From positions 17,478,151 to 17,542,150 of the forward strand of contig NC_135563.1 in NCBI RefSeq assembly GCF_964340395.1: a DNA stretch of 64,000 nucleotides. Reading direction: 5' to 3'. Under the pieces are notes generated by a model. The model saw nothing but the letters and a program-made list of their open reading frames with translations, did no database searches and was not told the origin of the DNA. The DNA is from Glandiceps talaboti. Lineage: Eukaryota > Hemichordata > Enteropneusta > Spengelidae. Below are positions 25,362 to 38,700 of this stretch, piece by piece; position 1 is the first letter of the stretch; each line of letters begins with the position of its first letter. The position numbers and the translations under genes were made by a program.

Positions 25362-25982
25362 CGGTCATTTATAACGTTCCTTTCTAAATGAAAATAACGA
25401 TGTTGTCATAAAATACTGGGCTGATGTAATCACATTCCATCTGTAACGTTACCTATGATGAAATATATTGCAACCACCCAGTCCAAGGTACGTGCGCCAC
25501 GCAGTCAGCTATAACTTTTCACCTGTACTCAAATATGAAATGACCGTAACATTGAATTCTGGTCAAACCATATACACCAAATCGACCACCAATTTTGTTA
25601 ATAACTCCAAATTGTCATTGCTAACACAGTTTCGTTTTGGTTGTTGTTTCGTAACGTGCACTCAGTACATGCTGTCGCCATGTTGGGGATATCCCTTCCT
25701 TGAGCGCAGTCTCTAAATGTGCTATGTCATTGGTGACTTGGGATCGACTAAACCATTCATACTGAGGAGGGCTGGTAATATTGTCTAATCTAAAAATGTA
25801 ATAGTATGTAAAGCAACAACGCAGTATCATTCCTAAATTAAATTAAATAAAACGAACCTAAATGCACACATAGTTATCTTTTTCTTTTCAGTCAGTGTAA
25901 ATATGAAAATCTACCAAATAGATACTGTTTGAAAATACGACAACATCCCCCTGTAATCGAAATGATATGGCCTTATTATGGT

Positions 25983-25991
25983 GGCGCGAAA
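25983..25991 (-). promoter_or_regulatory. E2F-type site
   Basis: GGCGCGAAA, reverse complement TTTCGCGCC, matches the E2F/DP consensus TTTSSCGC exactly in an AT-rich, CpG-poor setting. Vertebrate Fanconi pathway genes are known to be E2F/Rb targets, so control of FANCI (and perhaps TRNT1) in S phase is a reasonable inference. Confidence 0.5.
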
Positions 25992-26700
25992 TTCACTTGC
26001 CAAGTTGTCGTCTTCGAAGTAATTTGTGACTTGTTAATTCTCAAGTCAGATATTTTATTTATCTTGATTTGTCACATTGTGTGATCATATCTGCATCCCA
26101 GTTTTTTGACAAGTGTAGGCTCCTCGTTCAGAGAAGCAGAGGTGAGTTATTTTGAAAATAATCATGTGTTCCAACTTCCTGGCCTCAGCATGGCAAATAT
26201 TATGCAACTTATAATATGAATTCAACTTCCAGTTCAACTTGTCAACACTGTGTTCGTAGTCTCATCGTCAGTTCGCTTTTCGAGATAACATGCCGAAGAA
26301 CGTAGAAGGGCTACTATACCGAATCTACATTGATCCGGAGAGGGCGTTGACAAGGTTAATCATGCTCCACTTTGGGGTTGTGTTGTCACACACCATAAAT
26401 TTTGCCAGTAAAGACATTCATTCATTTTTTTGTATGACTATGAGTTTGATGTCCAAAATTTAAAGCAACTTTCACTCAGACGTAAACGTCACTTCAGCAA
26501 CAATTTTTTTTATATATGTGGAATTTTTTTTGTCACAAAGTGTTATTTATTGCAAAATGTTGAGTCCTTAGATTGCTTATAAATGTAAAAACTTCATTCT
26601 AAAAAAGTTGTTGTTTGTTTTGTTTTGTTTGAAAACCTGTTATATATATGAGGGAGACATAAACAGAAATTCATGTCAGTTTTCGTCTAATTGCCTTCAG

Positions 26701-26760
26701 CCAAGTTTTGCAAAGAAATTTGCTGTGGGAGATGTGTATATTGTAAATGTATGTTGAACT
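26701..26760 (+). other. FANCI: FANCI 5' UTR portion of exon with start codon
   Basis: It follows a pyrimidine-rich acceptor ending TTCAG at 26700. It contains one short upstream ATG frame that closes and another ATG at about 26750 overlapping the FANCI start out of frame, which may lower translation. Confidence 0.45.
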
Positions 26761-29700
26761 ATGGATCCTCGGAAGTTAATAAAGCTTGCAGAAAATGGGG
26801 ACACAGACACACTAACAAAGATGTTAGAGGAAGCTGATGTTAAACAGGTAAGCACCACTAACCATCACATCAAAAATCAAAATTAATAGATTGGGGAAAA
26901 CAATCACCAGAAAAGTGTTGGGGGTTTTTTGGTTTGTTTTTTTTCAATTTTGTCTGTGCTTAGTCCTGCTTGCATACGGAGGAATTCGGGACTCGATTCT
27001 GACAATTGTCCCTCCCCCTCCAAGTCAGTAATACAGACTCGTGCACCGTCATGTAAGCAGGACTAGTCTGTGCTGTGAGTGGCTGGAGCAGTTGTGTGTC
27101 ATTGGGGAGTCACATGAATTATTTTCATAAATTCAAATTCATTTTGCATCAAGGAATACCAGTAGTTCACCAAAGCTTTTGCCAGGTATCCACCATGGCT
27201 TCATTAGTTTTTCTGAAGGTACAACACATGTGTGACTTCAATTATCCCAAATTCTTGGAGTTGGTAATTCCCCCCCCCCCCCCCCCCCCCCCCCCCCATG
27301 GTTCATACCTGGCAAAAGTTTGAGTGGGCTACTATTATTTCTTGGTGCAAACTGAAGTTAAATTTATGAATATAGAGATAGCATTTGCACAGATGAGCTT
27401 TCATAACAAAAAAAAATGTGTGACCACTTTCTACTCCAAGAATTGGGATAATTGAAGTCACACATGTGTTGTACCTTCAGAAACACTATACTGACCTTAT
27501 CCTGTGTTACCACCAAAAAATTACTGCAGTGCATACAATATGGCAATCTATACAAGGTTTATCAGATTTTTCCCCTCTGTTACCAGGGTTCCAAACCCTT
27601 AGTTAAAACATTAGTTACTTCTCTGGAGTTCTAAACATGCAGACAGCTCGTATATTAATGAAATGTGATTGATCTTTCTCACTCAGTTGTCAGACACTTT
27701 GATGAGTTATGCAGTGAGAGGTAAGGGAGATCCAGTGGCATTCCTTAAAGCTGTATTCCTAGGCTCACCATCTGGAAGTACAGAAGGTGTGGTACACAGA
27801 CAACATATGTACACCCAGGCTATGAAATTACTAGCTAGAAATGACCTCAGTAACAAGACTGCTTCTGAAATGGTTGGTGTACTCTTGATGGAGGTATGTG
27901 ATACTCATTCCACTCGGTGAAGAATTCTTCAAACTGCATATCAGATTAGTGTTAAGTGTTAGATGTGGAAATTAGTTGTCTGGTGGAGCTACAGGAAAAG
28001 TTTTCAGTCTCAGGGTTGTCAGTGGCCGAGCAGTTAGCTCATATGCCTCTTACCTCTTCAGTCTGGGATCAAACCCACCAAGCGTCAGCTGGGTTTGATT
28101 AACCAGGTCTGTATGTAAGAAGGGTGATGCCGACTTTGACCCTGCCAAAAAATACAGGTTTTCAATGATTATTTCAGTTTCCTCCTTCAACACTAGGGTA
28201 CTATGGTGTTGCTCTTGTGGTGACCATTCAACAAATTTCCGATTTATTTGGACAAATAATGATATTAGAATGATCCTATGTAATCCTGCAAATAAGATAA
28301 CACTAATCATTGTGAGAACTGGGATTGAAACCTTGGCCTTTAATCGCCAAATTTATCCTTGTTACAGGTGGATGTCTTTCCCGGGAAAACTTTGGCTGAA
28401 CTTGCCAATATGTTTGTAGAGACAGTCAAAACTGGGGAAGTCACCAATGGAAAGTAAGTGAAGTACTACATCAAATTCATACAGGTACACTTGGCAAAAG
28501 AAATACTTTTAAAAAAGTAATACATTTAAAAAAAAATTAAAATGGAAGAAGAAAAGTGTTGCAGTTATGTTTGAGATGATATTATACCATAGTAGATAAT
28601 TTTTGCCAAATAATTGATCAGCAGTGCTTTAACTCTCTTCTTTTGATTTTCAATTTGTTCTGCATTTTTGTTATAAATGGTTAGTAGGAAAAATCTACCT
28701 GAGTTCATTTGGTATTCTTAGCACCGTTTTTGTTAAGGGTGTTAAGTTGGGAAAACCCAACTGAGCTTCCCAGTTATTTTACCAGCGTTCCCTACCAGTG
28801 TCTCTGTTAAGGGTGGTAAATAGGTACATGTAAAATCTACCTGAGTTTCTTAGTCATTTACCAGAGTTGCCCCTAATTGTAAGTAGGTAAAATCTACCTC
28901 AGATTGTAATCAGGTTTGTGACTACTTTCAAATTGATAATTCCAGAGCTTTTGAACTGTTCCCCAAGATTTTATCTTCCCTTGCTTCAAAAGAGATGGTT
29001 GCCTATGGTAACAATGAGATGAGTGGTGGAGATTATAAACGTCATGTGTTAAATACACTCTGCTCCAGCAAGTAAGTCTTCTCATAAATTTTCATTTTAT
29101 TCTAATTTTAATTTCATTTCGGAGAATTTATATTTCTTTTCTGATTCCTCTTTCAAAATTTTTGCAACAGTCGAACTTTTGCCTGATTCTACCACTTTGT
29201 AAATTTTGGTTCTAAAATGGTTTTTGTCATGTAATGGTATGTAACTGAAGTACTTAATATATTATTTCTAACTTGACTTTCAGATGGGGTTCTGAGTGTG
29301 TGATTCATCTTGCTGCTATGTTCAGGTATTTTTTTGTCAATTTTCTCTTTGAAGTAACTGGTATTACTAGTATATTAAAGCCCAAATATGGGTGTTTTCC
29401 TACAAAGGTGGGATGGTAAATCTGCCAATTTCCATCCAAAGTTTTAAGGAAGACAAGTTAAATACTCTGCAATGAGTAATTATTTGTGCAATGAAAATTG
29501 AAGTAGAGTCAGACAGAGCACACGTTTTGTGAAGGGCTGTAATAAAGTTAAAGTAATGTCTACTGGAGTTTCCTGAAAGTTTTAAAATGGTTACTATAAA
29601 AATTGTACAATTTCTGATTATTGGTATTTTAATAATTTTCATTGAATACATTATTGGTTGTCTAATCAAAAAAATAATACGGTAACCCAGTTACAGCTAG

Positions 29701-32700
29701 CTCAGTTGTTGTAGGTATAGATGGTTTCAAGTTTGTCAAATATAATACTAGGTTGAGGAAAGGATAGTAGATCTGTTGTCTTTATTGATACAGGGATATT
29801 CCACTGACAAATGAAGAATTAAAGTTTGTGATTGATAAAATTCTGAGAATGTTCACCACTATGGATTTACAAGAACTTCCACCACTTGTCTATCAACTCT
29901 TGCTACTATCTACTAAGGTAAGTTTGTAAGAATAATTAAAATGATTAACTTTACATATGTTGTTCTGGATAAACATGTGTCTTCAAGCAAGATTACACTG
30001 TTGACTCTGTTGGACAAATATTGTCAACAGTGTGGTTTTTCATGATAAATACTCCATATTGAATGGTGTGTTGTCATAGCAATGACCCACAATAGTTTTT
30101 GACTTTGCATCATTAAATTGAATTAGAAATTTTTCTTGGATTTCACAGGGTCACAAAAAACTTGTCCTTGAAGGAATATCATCATTCTTCAATGATCAAG
30201 ACACCCAATGTAAACAACAGAACCAGGATAATGAGTAAGTTGATAAACTGTTATCTTTTTCTCCAACCATTTATAAGTGATAACCTAGTACACATTTATA
30301 AAGGCTAAGCACCTTCTACAAGTGATATGATGATCATAGCACTGTACAATTATTACCCCTGTCACATTAAATATCAATGCAATGGCTGTATATAACTTCC
30401 TTCACTTCCTGGGACCATACAATCCATTGCAGCCTCTGGACTACCAGGTTCCCAATTATACAGCTGGGTTGACTGAAGCACAGTCGTGGTTCAAATCTTC
30501 CTTCCAGAAACAAATGGCATTGATTCCCATTAGTGAACGTAAAATATGGTTTTGAATATTTCTTTAGTTTCAGTGAAGAACTTACAACAGTTTCAAGTGA
30601 TCAGCTAAGACACATGGAGGGTACAATTATTTTACATATAACGTTTACCATAAAACAAGACCAGGAACTTGGTAGGGAGTTCATCAAATATTTGAAAGTA
30701 AGTAAAAGTTACATCAGTGTTCTTGAGTTTTTTAAAAACACCTACATAAAGTAACATAGTCCAGAAAAGATTTGATTATTTCCATTTGTTTTCAGTTTTA
30801 TTTTTCAAAGGCCCAGCATGCGTCAATAGTTAAATGCCCACTCCGGATTAAGAATAAATTCTAGGTGTGAAAATCGATTATACAATTTCAGTTTGTACGA
30901 AAATATGTGAATTTCAGATTTCAATGATTTTTTTTCCTTGCAGGCAGGTCAGCAGGGTTCTTCTGCTAAGATTTTAACTCAATTCAACCTGGCATTAGCA
31001 TTGTCCATTGCACGAATACACAGATTTGAAGAATCAGTGAGTAGTATACTGTATATTGTTTTAAAATTTCTTAGCAGTAGTTAACACTTTTGCCTGGCTA
31101 TGAGGCCATTAGTATACATCAAGGGCTGTTATGTAGTGTCTATCTAACCAAGTATTAAGGGTAATGAAACATCTACTAGAACCCCAATCAGGCCAAGCGA
31201 CAATTATAACAGGCTGCATTGCATTCTCAGACCCATATTCTTTCCATAGCCAAAGCTAATCACCTGTAGGACTTCCATACTACATTAAGAGTGCCCTAAG
31301 GCAAATAAAATATGAATTGTGCCCACTGTATGCAAATTGGGGCCATTAATCCATACCATGTGATACAATCTAAGCCAATTTCATTGAAGACTATATGAAA
31401 ACAATGTGTTATAGGATGCCATATGTACCAGTGATTGCTTGCATTGGTGCATGCACATGCTAGTAGTATTCAAACTGCAGTGTCTCAGACTAATCCATTG
31501 ATTTTCTGTTTTTCTTTTTATCCCCAGATATTTGACTTTCTTAAATCGTCAGTTTTGAAAAGTTTTAAAGATGCAGACAAGAAGAAATCTTCTAAATGGA
31601 CTGAAGGTATACTGTAGTTGCATGTATTTCAGTGTTAGATTTATGTGAGCTCAATACGTGCAAAATGTTTTTCCATGGAAATAAGTCTTGTTAATATACT
31701 TCAAGTACATTATGCATAGTTATACATATATTTGTATAGTCTGTTGTTGTGAAACGTGTCAGCAACAGTTGCACTGAATACAGCAGGCCAATCAGATGAG
31801 TTAATTAAAGTAGTGTCTAATTTCCCCTTGAAGTTAATAGTTGATATTCAAGACACAATTCACAATACTCTTTGTTCACTTTTGTGTCATTCCAGAACTA
31901 GTTCCTGAATCTTTCAGTGTTGAAAGTAGCGTACTTGATACTGTACAAAACAGGTCTGTCTTTTTAAAATAAATTCTCAATCTTTACACCTCATCAAAAT
32001 GCTTGAATTATTCTAGATTTCAACCATCTTCAGGATGTAAAATCATGATGTGTATACCTCCTTGACTTTAAGATATTATCCCAGACAGGTGGTAAAAGTG
32101 ATGTCTAAATACAGACATACTGTAATAAGTGTTTTAATTCATCTCATACTAAATTAGAATACTTAGACAGGACAATGCAATTTTAAACTCACTCGAAAAT
32201 CTAGTTTGTAAGGTATGGTGTGAAGGGGCTCTCTCACACACCTGTGCAGTCAAACCTTTTCAGAGCAGGCAAGTGAGGAAGGAGCGACATGACACATCTT
32301 AGTCTGTCGAAAATCTAGCCCACAGATTTGTTATTTGCTTTCAAATCTTTGACAGGGCAGTGATCTGCCATTGACATTGGAAATGATTGCCAGATTAGAA
32401 AGCCAACGACAATTCTCAAAGCTATGGAAAATCAGCATTCATTTCTGTTTCTCTTTCTGTTGACTTGGTAACACTAGTAAGTGTCACGCCAATTGTGGTT
32501 ATGCATGTGTGTGGGCAGCACAAGCGAGGATGAAGACTTGATATGGTTTCACATTCTTTGAATAAGCCAATAGATAAAGCACTGTAACTGAAAGCAAGAC
32601 TTATTTTTATCGTTTTTGCACAACACTGGTATGGTAAATTTTATTGTGTTGATATTTCAATTAATCCATTGTGTTTGTAGTTTGTATGGTTGGGATCATG

Positions 32701-35700
32701 TCACCCAAGGTTTAGTACAACTTGGTTTCGTTTTGATGGATTCATATGGACCAAAGGCTGGACCATTTGGTAAAAGTGCTGGTGAGTTTTGGAATAGAAC
32801 GTTTACATTTTGGGTAATTAATTCTGTCTGGTTTGCCTATCAATTTGAAGAATTTAAAGGCTGAATCTAGTAAAGTCAGAATTTGTAAACCGCATGGGGT
32901 GGTAATGACATTGCAGTCAGGTTTCATAATCCTGGATCTCTGTGTATCAAAGCTTAGCTCATTCAAATAAGGCAAATATTCATGAAACGGGAACACACAC
33001 CATTCATATATTAAAATCAAATCATCGAGGACATTTGCCCAATATCATAATAATTTTTAAAAAGTGGAACTATGTTTCAGGTCAAAACGTGACTCCGAGT
33101 TAACAATGCACTTTCATGAATACGTAGTATTTTGTGTTTTAACATCAAATACTGGTACTGAGGAGTACTACTGACAGAAAAGTTGTAATTGTTAATACTT
33201 ACATAACTATATATTCCTCTAAAGTTGCTCTTAATCTAAATTAAAAAAAAAAAAATTTAAAAAAGTAAAAACCACATTCCTGTATCAAGAAAATTATTTT
33301 CTGTGCTAGCTCAGAGTGATTACCTATCATGTCATCATTTCTTTTATTTCATTGACTTTCTAAATCAGAGAACAACACCCATGTGAAAACTCCCAGCCAA
33401 CAAGCCTGTGATTTAGGAGCCAGTGTGCTTCTAGAAACTTTCAAAGTACATGAGATGGTAAGATCTGAAATATTAGAACAGATTCTAAACAGAGTGGTCA
33501 CCAAGGCAACAGCACCTGTCAGTCATTACATTGGTAAGTTGCCATAGCAATAAAACTCAGTGTGGATCAATAATTTGTCAATCACGTTGAATTTATGATG
33601 TCATTGTTTTTTCAATGGTTTGATCATTTGATATCTACTATTAAGAAAGTACAAAAGTTGCTAGAAATAGTGAAATATACAAATACAAATGGATTCCGAT
33701 ATAATTTGACCACTTTTCCAATATTTTTGGTTTTTGTTTGTTTGTTTTTTGGGGTATATTTTATTTTTTACCAAATAGTTCAAAGAAATAAATTTCTTTG
33801 GCAACACTATTCCTCAACTTCAAAAAATCAGATTCTATTAGTTTTCCTTTCCAGAACTGTTGTTAATCACTATCAGATCATTTCAACAAAATATATGACA
33901 CTTTGTTCCAAGACAGAGGTAGTTAGTAACTATCACTATGAACAAGTTTCAGAAATTCTCGGAACTGCCGTCCATCATTTTTAGTTCAACTCCAAAAATA
34001 AATTTATTCTGTTTCCCTTCCCAAATCAACTGTTGAGCTCTAAATTAGATTATTTAATTTCCATTCTCAGAACTACTATCCAACACCATCAGTTCAGCTC
34101 CGCAGATTCTTCTAGATTCCCTGCCTAAAGTACGTGAAGCCTTTGACTACCTAGCTTACTTGCCAACAAGTTCAGCAGAGGGTCTTCTGAAAGCTGTACA
34201 ACCATTGATGAAGTTCAGCATTACGTTGAAAGATTCACTCATGCTTGTCCTGAGGAAAGCTATGTTTTCAAGGTAAACACGCACATCATTGCATATAGAG
34301 TTTTTGTACATTATAAACAATGGTTCTATTTCTTTTAAGGCATTTTGCTGTCAGTCTGTGTAATGATGCATAACTTAAAATGTCACGCAGACATGTAATT
34401 TCATTAACCTTAAGAGTACCAGTAACTTGTTTCTGTAATAAAAATCTATATGCAATCTCTAGACACATCGCTTGAAGTAACCTGAAAAAATAATGTCATA
34501 AGTTGTACAAAAGGATTCATGTTTACCAGATTTGAACTCTCCATTTATACTGGGATTTTCAAATCTAGAAAAAATCCACTTGTATGGTGATTTACTGTTA
34601 TCACATTGGATCCCATTCTGTCAATTAAATTACAACCCATAACACCAAAGTAAAGGTTTTCTGTATGTACCACAATCTTTATGGCATCCATATCAAGTAC
34701 AACCCATAACACCAAAGTAAAGAGTTTTCTGCATGTACCACAATCATTTATGGCATCTATATCAAGTGTAAAAGTATACTGTTTCATTTGCTGATTGACC
34801 ACATTAGAAAGGTCACATGCTAGGCTTGTAAATAAACCAATTGAAACAGTATACTTTTACACTTGATATGGATGCTATAAACTAGTGTAGCATATAGAGA
34901 AAGTGCTTTACTTCAGTGTTACTCATTGTAATATGAATGCTATAAACTAGTGTAGCATATAGAGAAAGTGCTTTACTTCAGTGTTACTCAATTGTAATAT
35001 GACACTTCTATGTCATTGACTCATTGACAAACTTGGTGTGTATATGTGTAATTTTGAAAAAAATCTACTTCAAGGATTGTTGAAGGAGGTTACTAAAAAC
35101 CTTACAAATCTTATCCTCTGTACAGGCAAGGTGATGCCCGTAAGATAGCAGTAACAGGGTTCCTGAAGATACTGACACATTTTAGAGTGTTTGGTGGTCT
35201 ACCGAGCAGTCAGTGTAGCCAGTCATTAAGTTCAAGCCTGGTAATGTCAAAAACATTTACTGTTACTACATGTTTGTTGAATTCCACTCACTGTGTTAAA
35301 ATTTAACATAATATAATGCACCTATTGACAATTCCATGATGTATCGTCTGCCTCCCCATACAATTGCAATGGCACATACCAGTTATATTGTATGTACAGA
35401 GGGTTCTGCCATTGCTTCTCAGTCACATGGTTGTCACCTTACAAGTTCCTGGATTTACATGTAAAAATTGCTGAACTCCTTGACACTCTTGGAAATATAA
35501 ATGACTTTATATGTGAAAGGTTGTTGTAGGATACCATGCCATGAGAGATTTTAATAAATTAGTGCATACAATATATTTCTTTGTCGTATACACAATGTAC
35601 ACAGGTACAAGTTGATGTCCACACAACACAACACAACACAACACAACACAACCATGTATTCACTATGTCTGATACACAGGTACAAGTTGATGTCAACACA

Positions 35701-38700
35701 CAGCACAACACAACACAACACAACACAACCATGTATTTACTATGTCTGATACACAGGTACAAGTTGATGTCCACACAGAACACAACACAACACAACACAA
35801 CACAACACAACACAACACAACACAACACAACACAACACAACACAACCATGTATTTACTATGTCTGATACACAGGTACAAGTTGATGTCCACACACAACAC
35901 AACACAACACAACACAACACAACACAACACAACACAACACAACACAACACAACACAACACAACCATGTATTTACTATGTCTGATACACAGGTACAAGTTG
36001 ATGTCCACACACAACACAACACAACACAACACAACACAACACAACACAACACAACACAACACAACCATGTATTTACTATGTCTGATACACAGGTACAAGT
36101 TGATGTCCACACACAGCACAACACAACACAACACAACACAACACAACACAACACAACACAACACAACACAACCATGTATTTACTATGTCTGATACACAGG
36201 TACAAGTTGATGTCCACACAGAACACAACACAACACAACACAACACAACACAACACAACACAACACAACACAACACAACACAACACAACACAACACAACA
36301 CAGCCATGTATTTACTCTGTCTGATACACAGGTACAAGTTGATGTCCACACACAACACAACCAATCTAGTAATGAAGCACTGTGTCTGGAAATTCTTGGC
36401 AACCTTAGAAGATGTTTTAGTCAACAAGCTGATGTCAGACTCATACTTTATGAGGTAAGTAACAGATATAAGACAGTGAAAGTAACAAATACAAACTTAT
36501 TATGCATCAGCACTAGCCCATCGCCATACTTCCATTTGTCACTTTCGATGGAACTACATGGCCCATTCTAGAGTACCAAGTACAGTGTATTTACTGTATA
36601 TATCAGGGCTAAGATCATTTGTCACTTTCAATGGAACTGCATGGCCCATTCTAGAGTACAAATACAGTATATTTACTGTATATATCAGGGCACAGATTTA
36701 ACTTCTATTCTCGGTAATCACTGACAATTTCAACATCAACTGTGATATGAAGAATTCATTGTGTTTCGTCTACAGGGACTGTATAAAGTACTGAAAATCA
36801 ACTCACAGTTGAAGACTACAATACTAGATATGTTAGTTAGTCATTTCAAGAAATATTATGAGTCCAGTACAGATGTCAATCCACCAATCCTACTGGAACC
36901 ATGTATCACTGCACAGGGTGAACAGGTCTTCTTATCTGAACCTCTAGTAAGTAGTGAAATGTTGTGTTTATTAGTTTTTAGTGATATAGAAAATCATTTG
37001 AAGGAAAAGTCCAGTCAGACTTATTTCTGTATTAGTACACTGGTATTGATTACTGCTATCAATTTACATGTGATTTTGGATGATGAAATAGCACCTCCAA
37101 GTTGGTAACGTACACAACTTTGAAATCTTGTAAAGAAGCCCTATAGCACTAAACATGTACTCAGTCATTTTAAGGATTTCTTGCACTGGTTTATGGGAAA
37201 CCTCTGGTGATGACATCACAGCTTACCCTTATCTCTTTGTCATGACAAATAATGCCATAGTTGCTATGGTTATTACTTGTGTATACCATAAAAAAATAGT
37301 ATCCAGTGACTTCCCATCATCATACAAATGCAGAGAACAAGTATGTATATCATTTCAGGCTCATCTCCTGTGCTGCATAACGCAATCATTGATGTGGCTA
37401 GATCGCTCATCTCAAGAAGAAGATGGGGATGAAGATGAAAGCAAGGGTATTCAAGGTGAACTGGAGGAAATGCTTGAGTCTGTTACTCGGAGAATGGTAA
37501 AGAGTGAGATGGAAGACTTTGAATTGGTAAGACAACTCTCAATTCTGTTATAGTAATACAAAATGAAATCTGACTTTTCTGTGGGTAGTGATAGCACTCC
37601 AAGTGGCCAAACTGGATTATCTTTTGTCTTTATAGAATTGGCATACATACTGTAATCATGATATTCCTGCTTTGCATGTGATTTGATAAATGTTTATTTT
37701 GTTTTTCAAGGATAAATCAGCTGACTTCTCTAGGTCATGAATAGCACTCTTAGTGACCAAACTGCATGATCTTTTGTATTTTCTATAACCATGATATGGT
37801 GTATTTATAAAGTAGTGATGATTTTGCTGCTTTACATATGGATTAATAAATGGTAATTTTTTGTTTTTCAAGGATAAATCGGCTGACTTTTCTCTAGGTA
37901 GTGGGGTTGGAATCAAGAATAACATCTTTGCTATCCTTGTGATGGGCATTTATGAAGTTTTGATGGAATATAATTTTACTGGTGCAGATTTCAGGTGAGT
38001 TAAACGTTTCCTTCAATTGTTTCATTTCACGTTATTCAGTTGTTAATGTCAGATGAAAGTCTTAGTAGTCAAGGAACACATGAAAATCATAGAATTCTAA
38101 GTCAAAATGGAAAAAGGCTGCAGGCAAAGGTATAGGAATGGCATTCATCTGTCCATCTGTATGTGTCTGTTTAGTCTAGATGCTACACATTGTTTTTTTT
38201 AATCTATGATCTCTTTCAACAAGATCTTCATATTTTAAAGCCAACAGATAGCCACTAGACTAGAGTGTGTTCAGCCATTTCTCTGACATGCTCAGTCCAG
38301 TTTCATTCAAACTTGGCACAAAAGTGAGTCTTACCATGCTGAGAACCACCTTTTTTTTCCATTCAAATTTTGAATAATGTTATCGTAATTGTTATACTTG
38401 TATCTAATTTTGTACATTATTTTATTAATTTCTTCTCTCTCATTTTAGTAGAAATACCTGTAAACCATTTTATGTTAAGAATTTTGAGATTGTGCGTCTT
38501 TGAAAAAGAGGAACATATCCTAATCTGAAATGTAATTTGTGCTATGTACATTTCAACTATAGGGCTCAGTAACCCTATGGAATACTTTCAGATTACTGAT
38601 TACAGATGTACTTAAATCCAGTATTTTTTCCAATACAACTACTAACTTATTTTCTTGTTATTTCTTTCACAGTCCAAGCAGTAGTGAAGAAGTACTTAAT

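Larger units (their letters stand above)
25362..26760. promoter_or_regulatory. Bidirectional TRNT1-FANCI promoter interval
   Basis: TRNT1 and FANCI start codons are head to head about 1.4 kb apart with no supported gene between. A probable FANCI noncoding exon ends at 26141 (CAGAG then GTGAGT), and the coding exon is reached through the acceptor TTGCCTTCAG ending 26700. A perfect E2F-type site lies at 25983-25991. Short ATG frames here (26290; minus strand 25621-25830) are not supported as genes. Confidence 0.6.

Noticed and set aside
25621-25830. 69-residue minus-strand frame upstream of TRNT1
   Set aside because: It has a possible acceptor and looks faintly coding, but no family match or donor links it to TRNT1; kept as promoter/5' region.
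26290-26465. Short ATG frame (starts MPKNVEGLLYRIY) upstream of FANCI
   Set aside because: A donor-like GT follows the GC-richer part, but no partner exon or homology is evident; may be a 5' leader segment.
29400-29669. Minus-strand 89-residue frame
   Set aside because: Lies in a repeat shared with 58590-58940; similar peptide in both is repeat-derived.
35559-36571. Long open frames (over 200 residues) on both strands of the ACACA array
   Set aside because: Pentanucleotide repeats lack stop codons in all frames; only the last 41 codons on the + strand (36332-36454) are a real FANCI exon.
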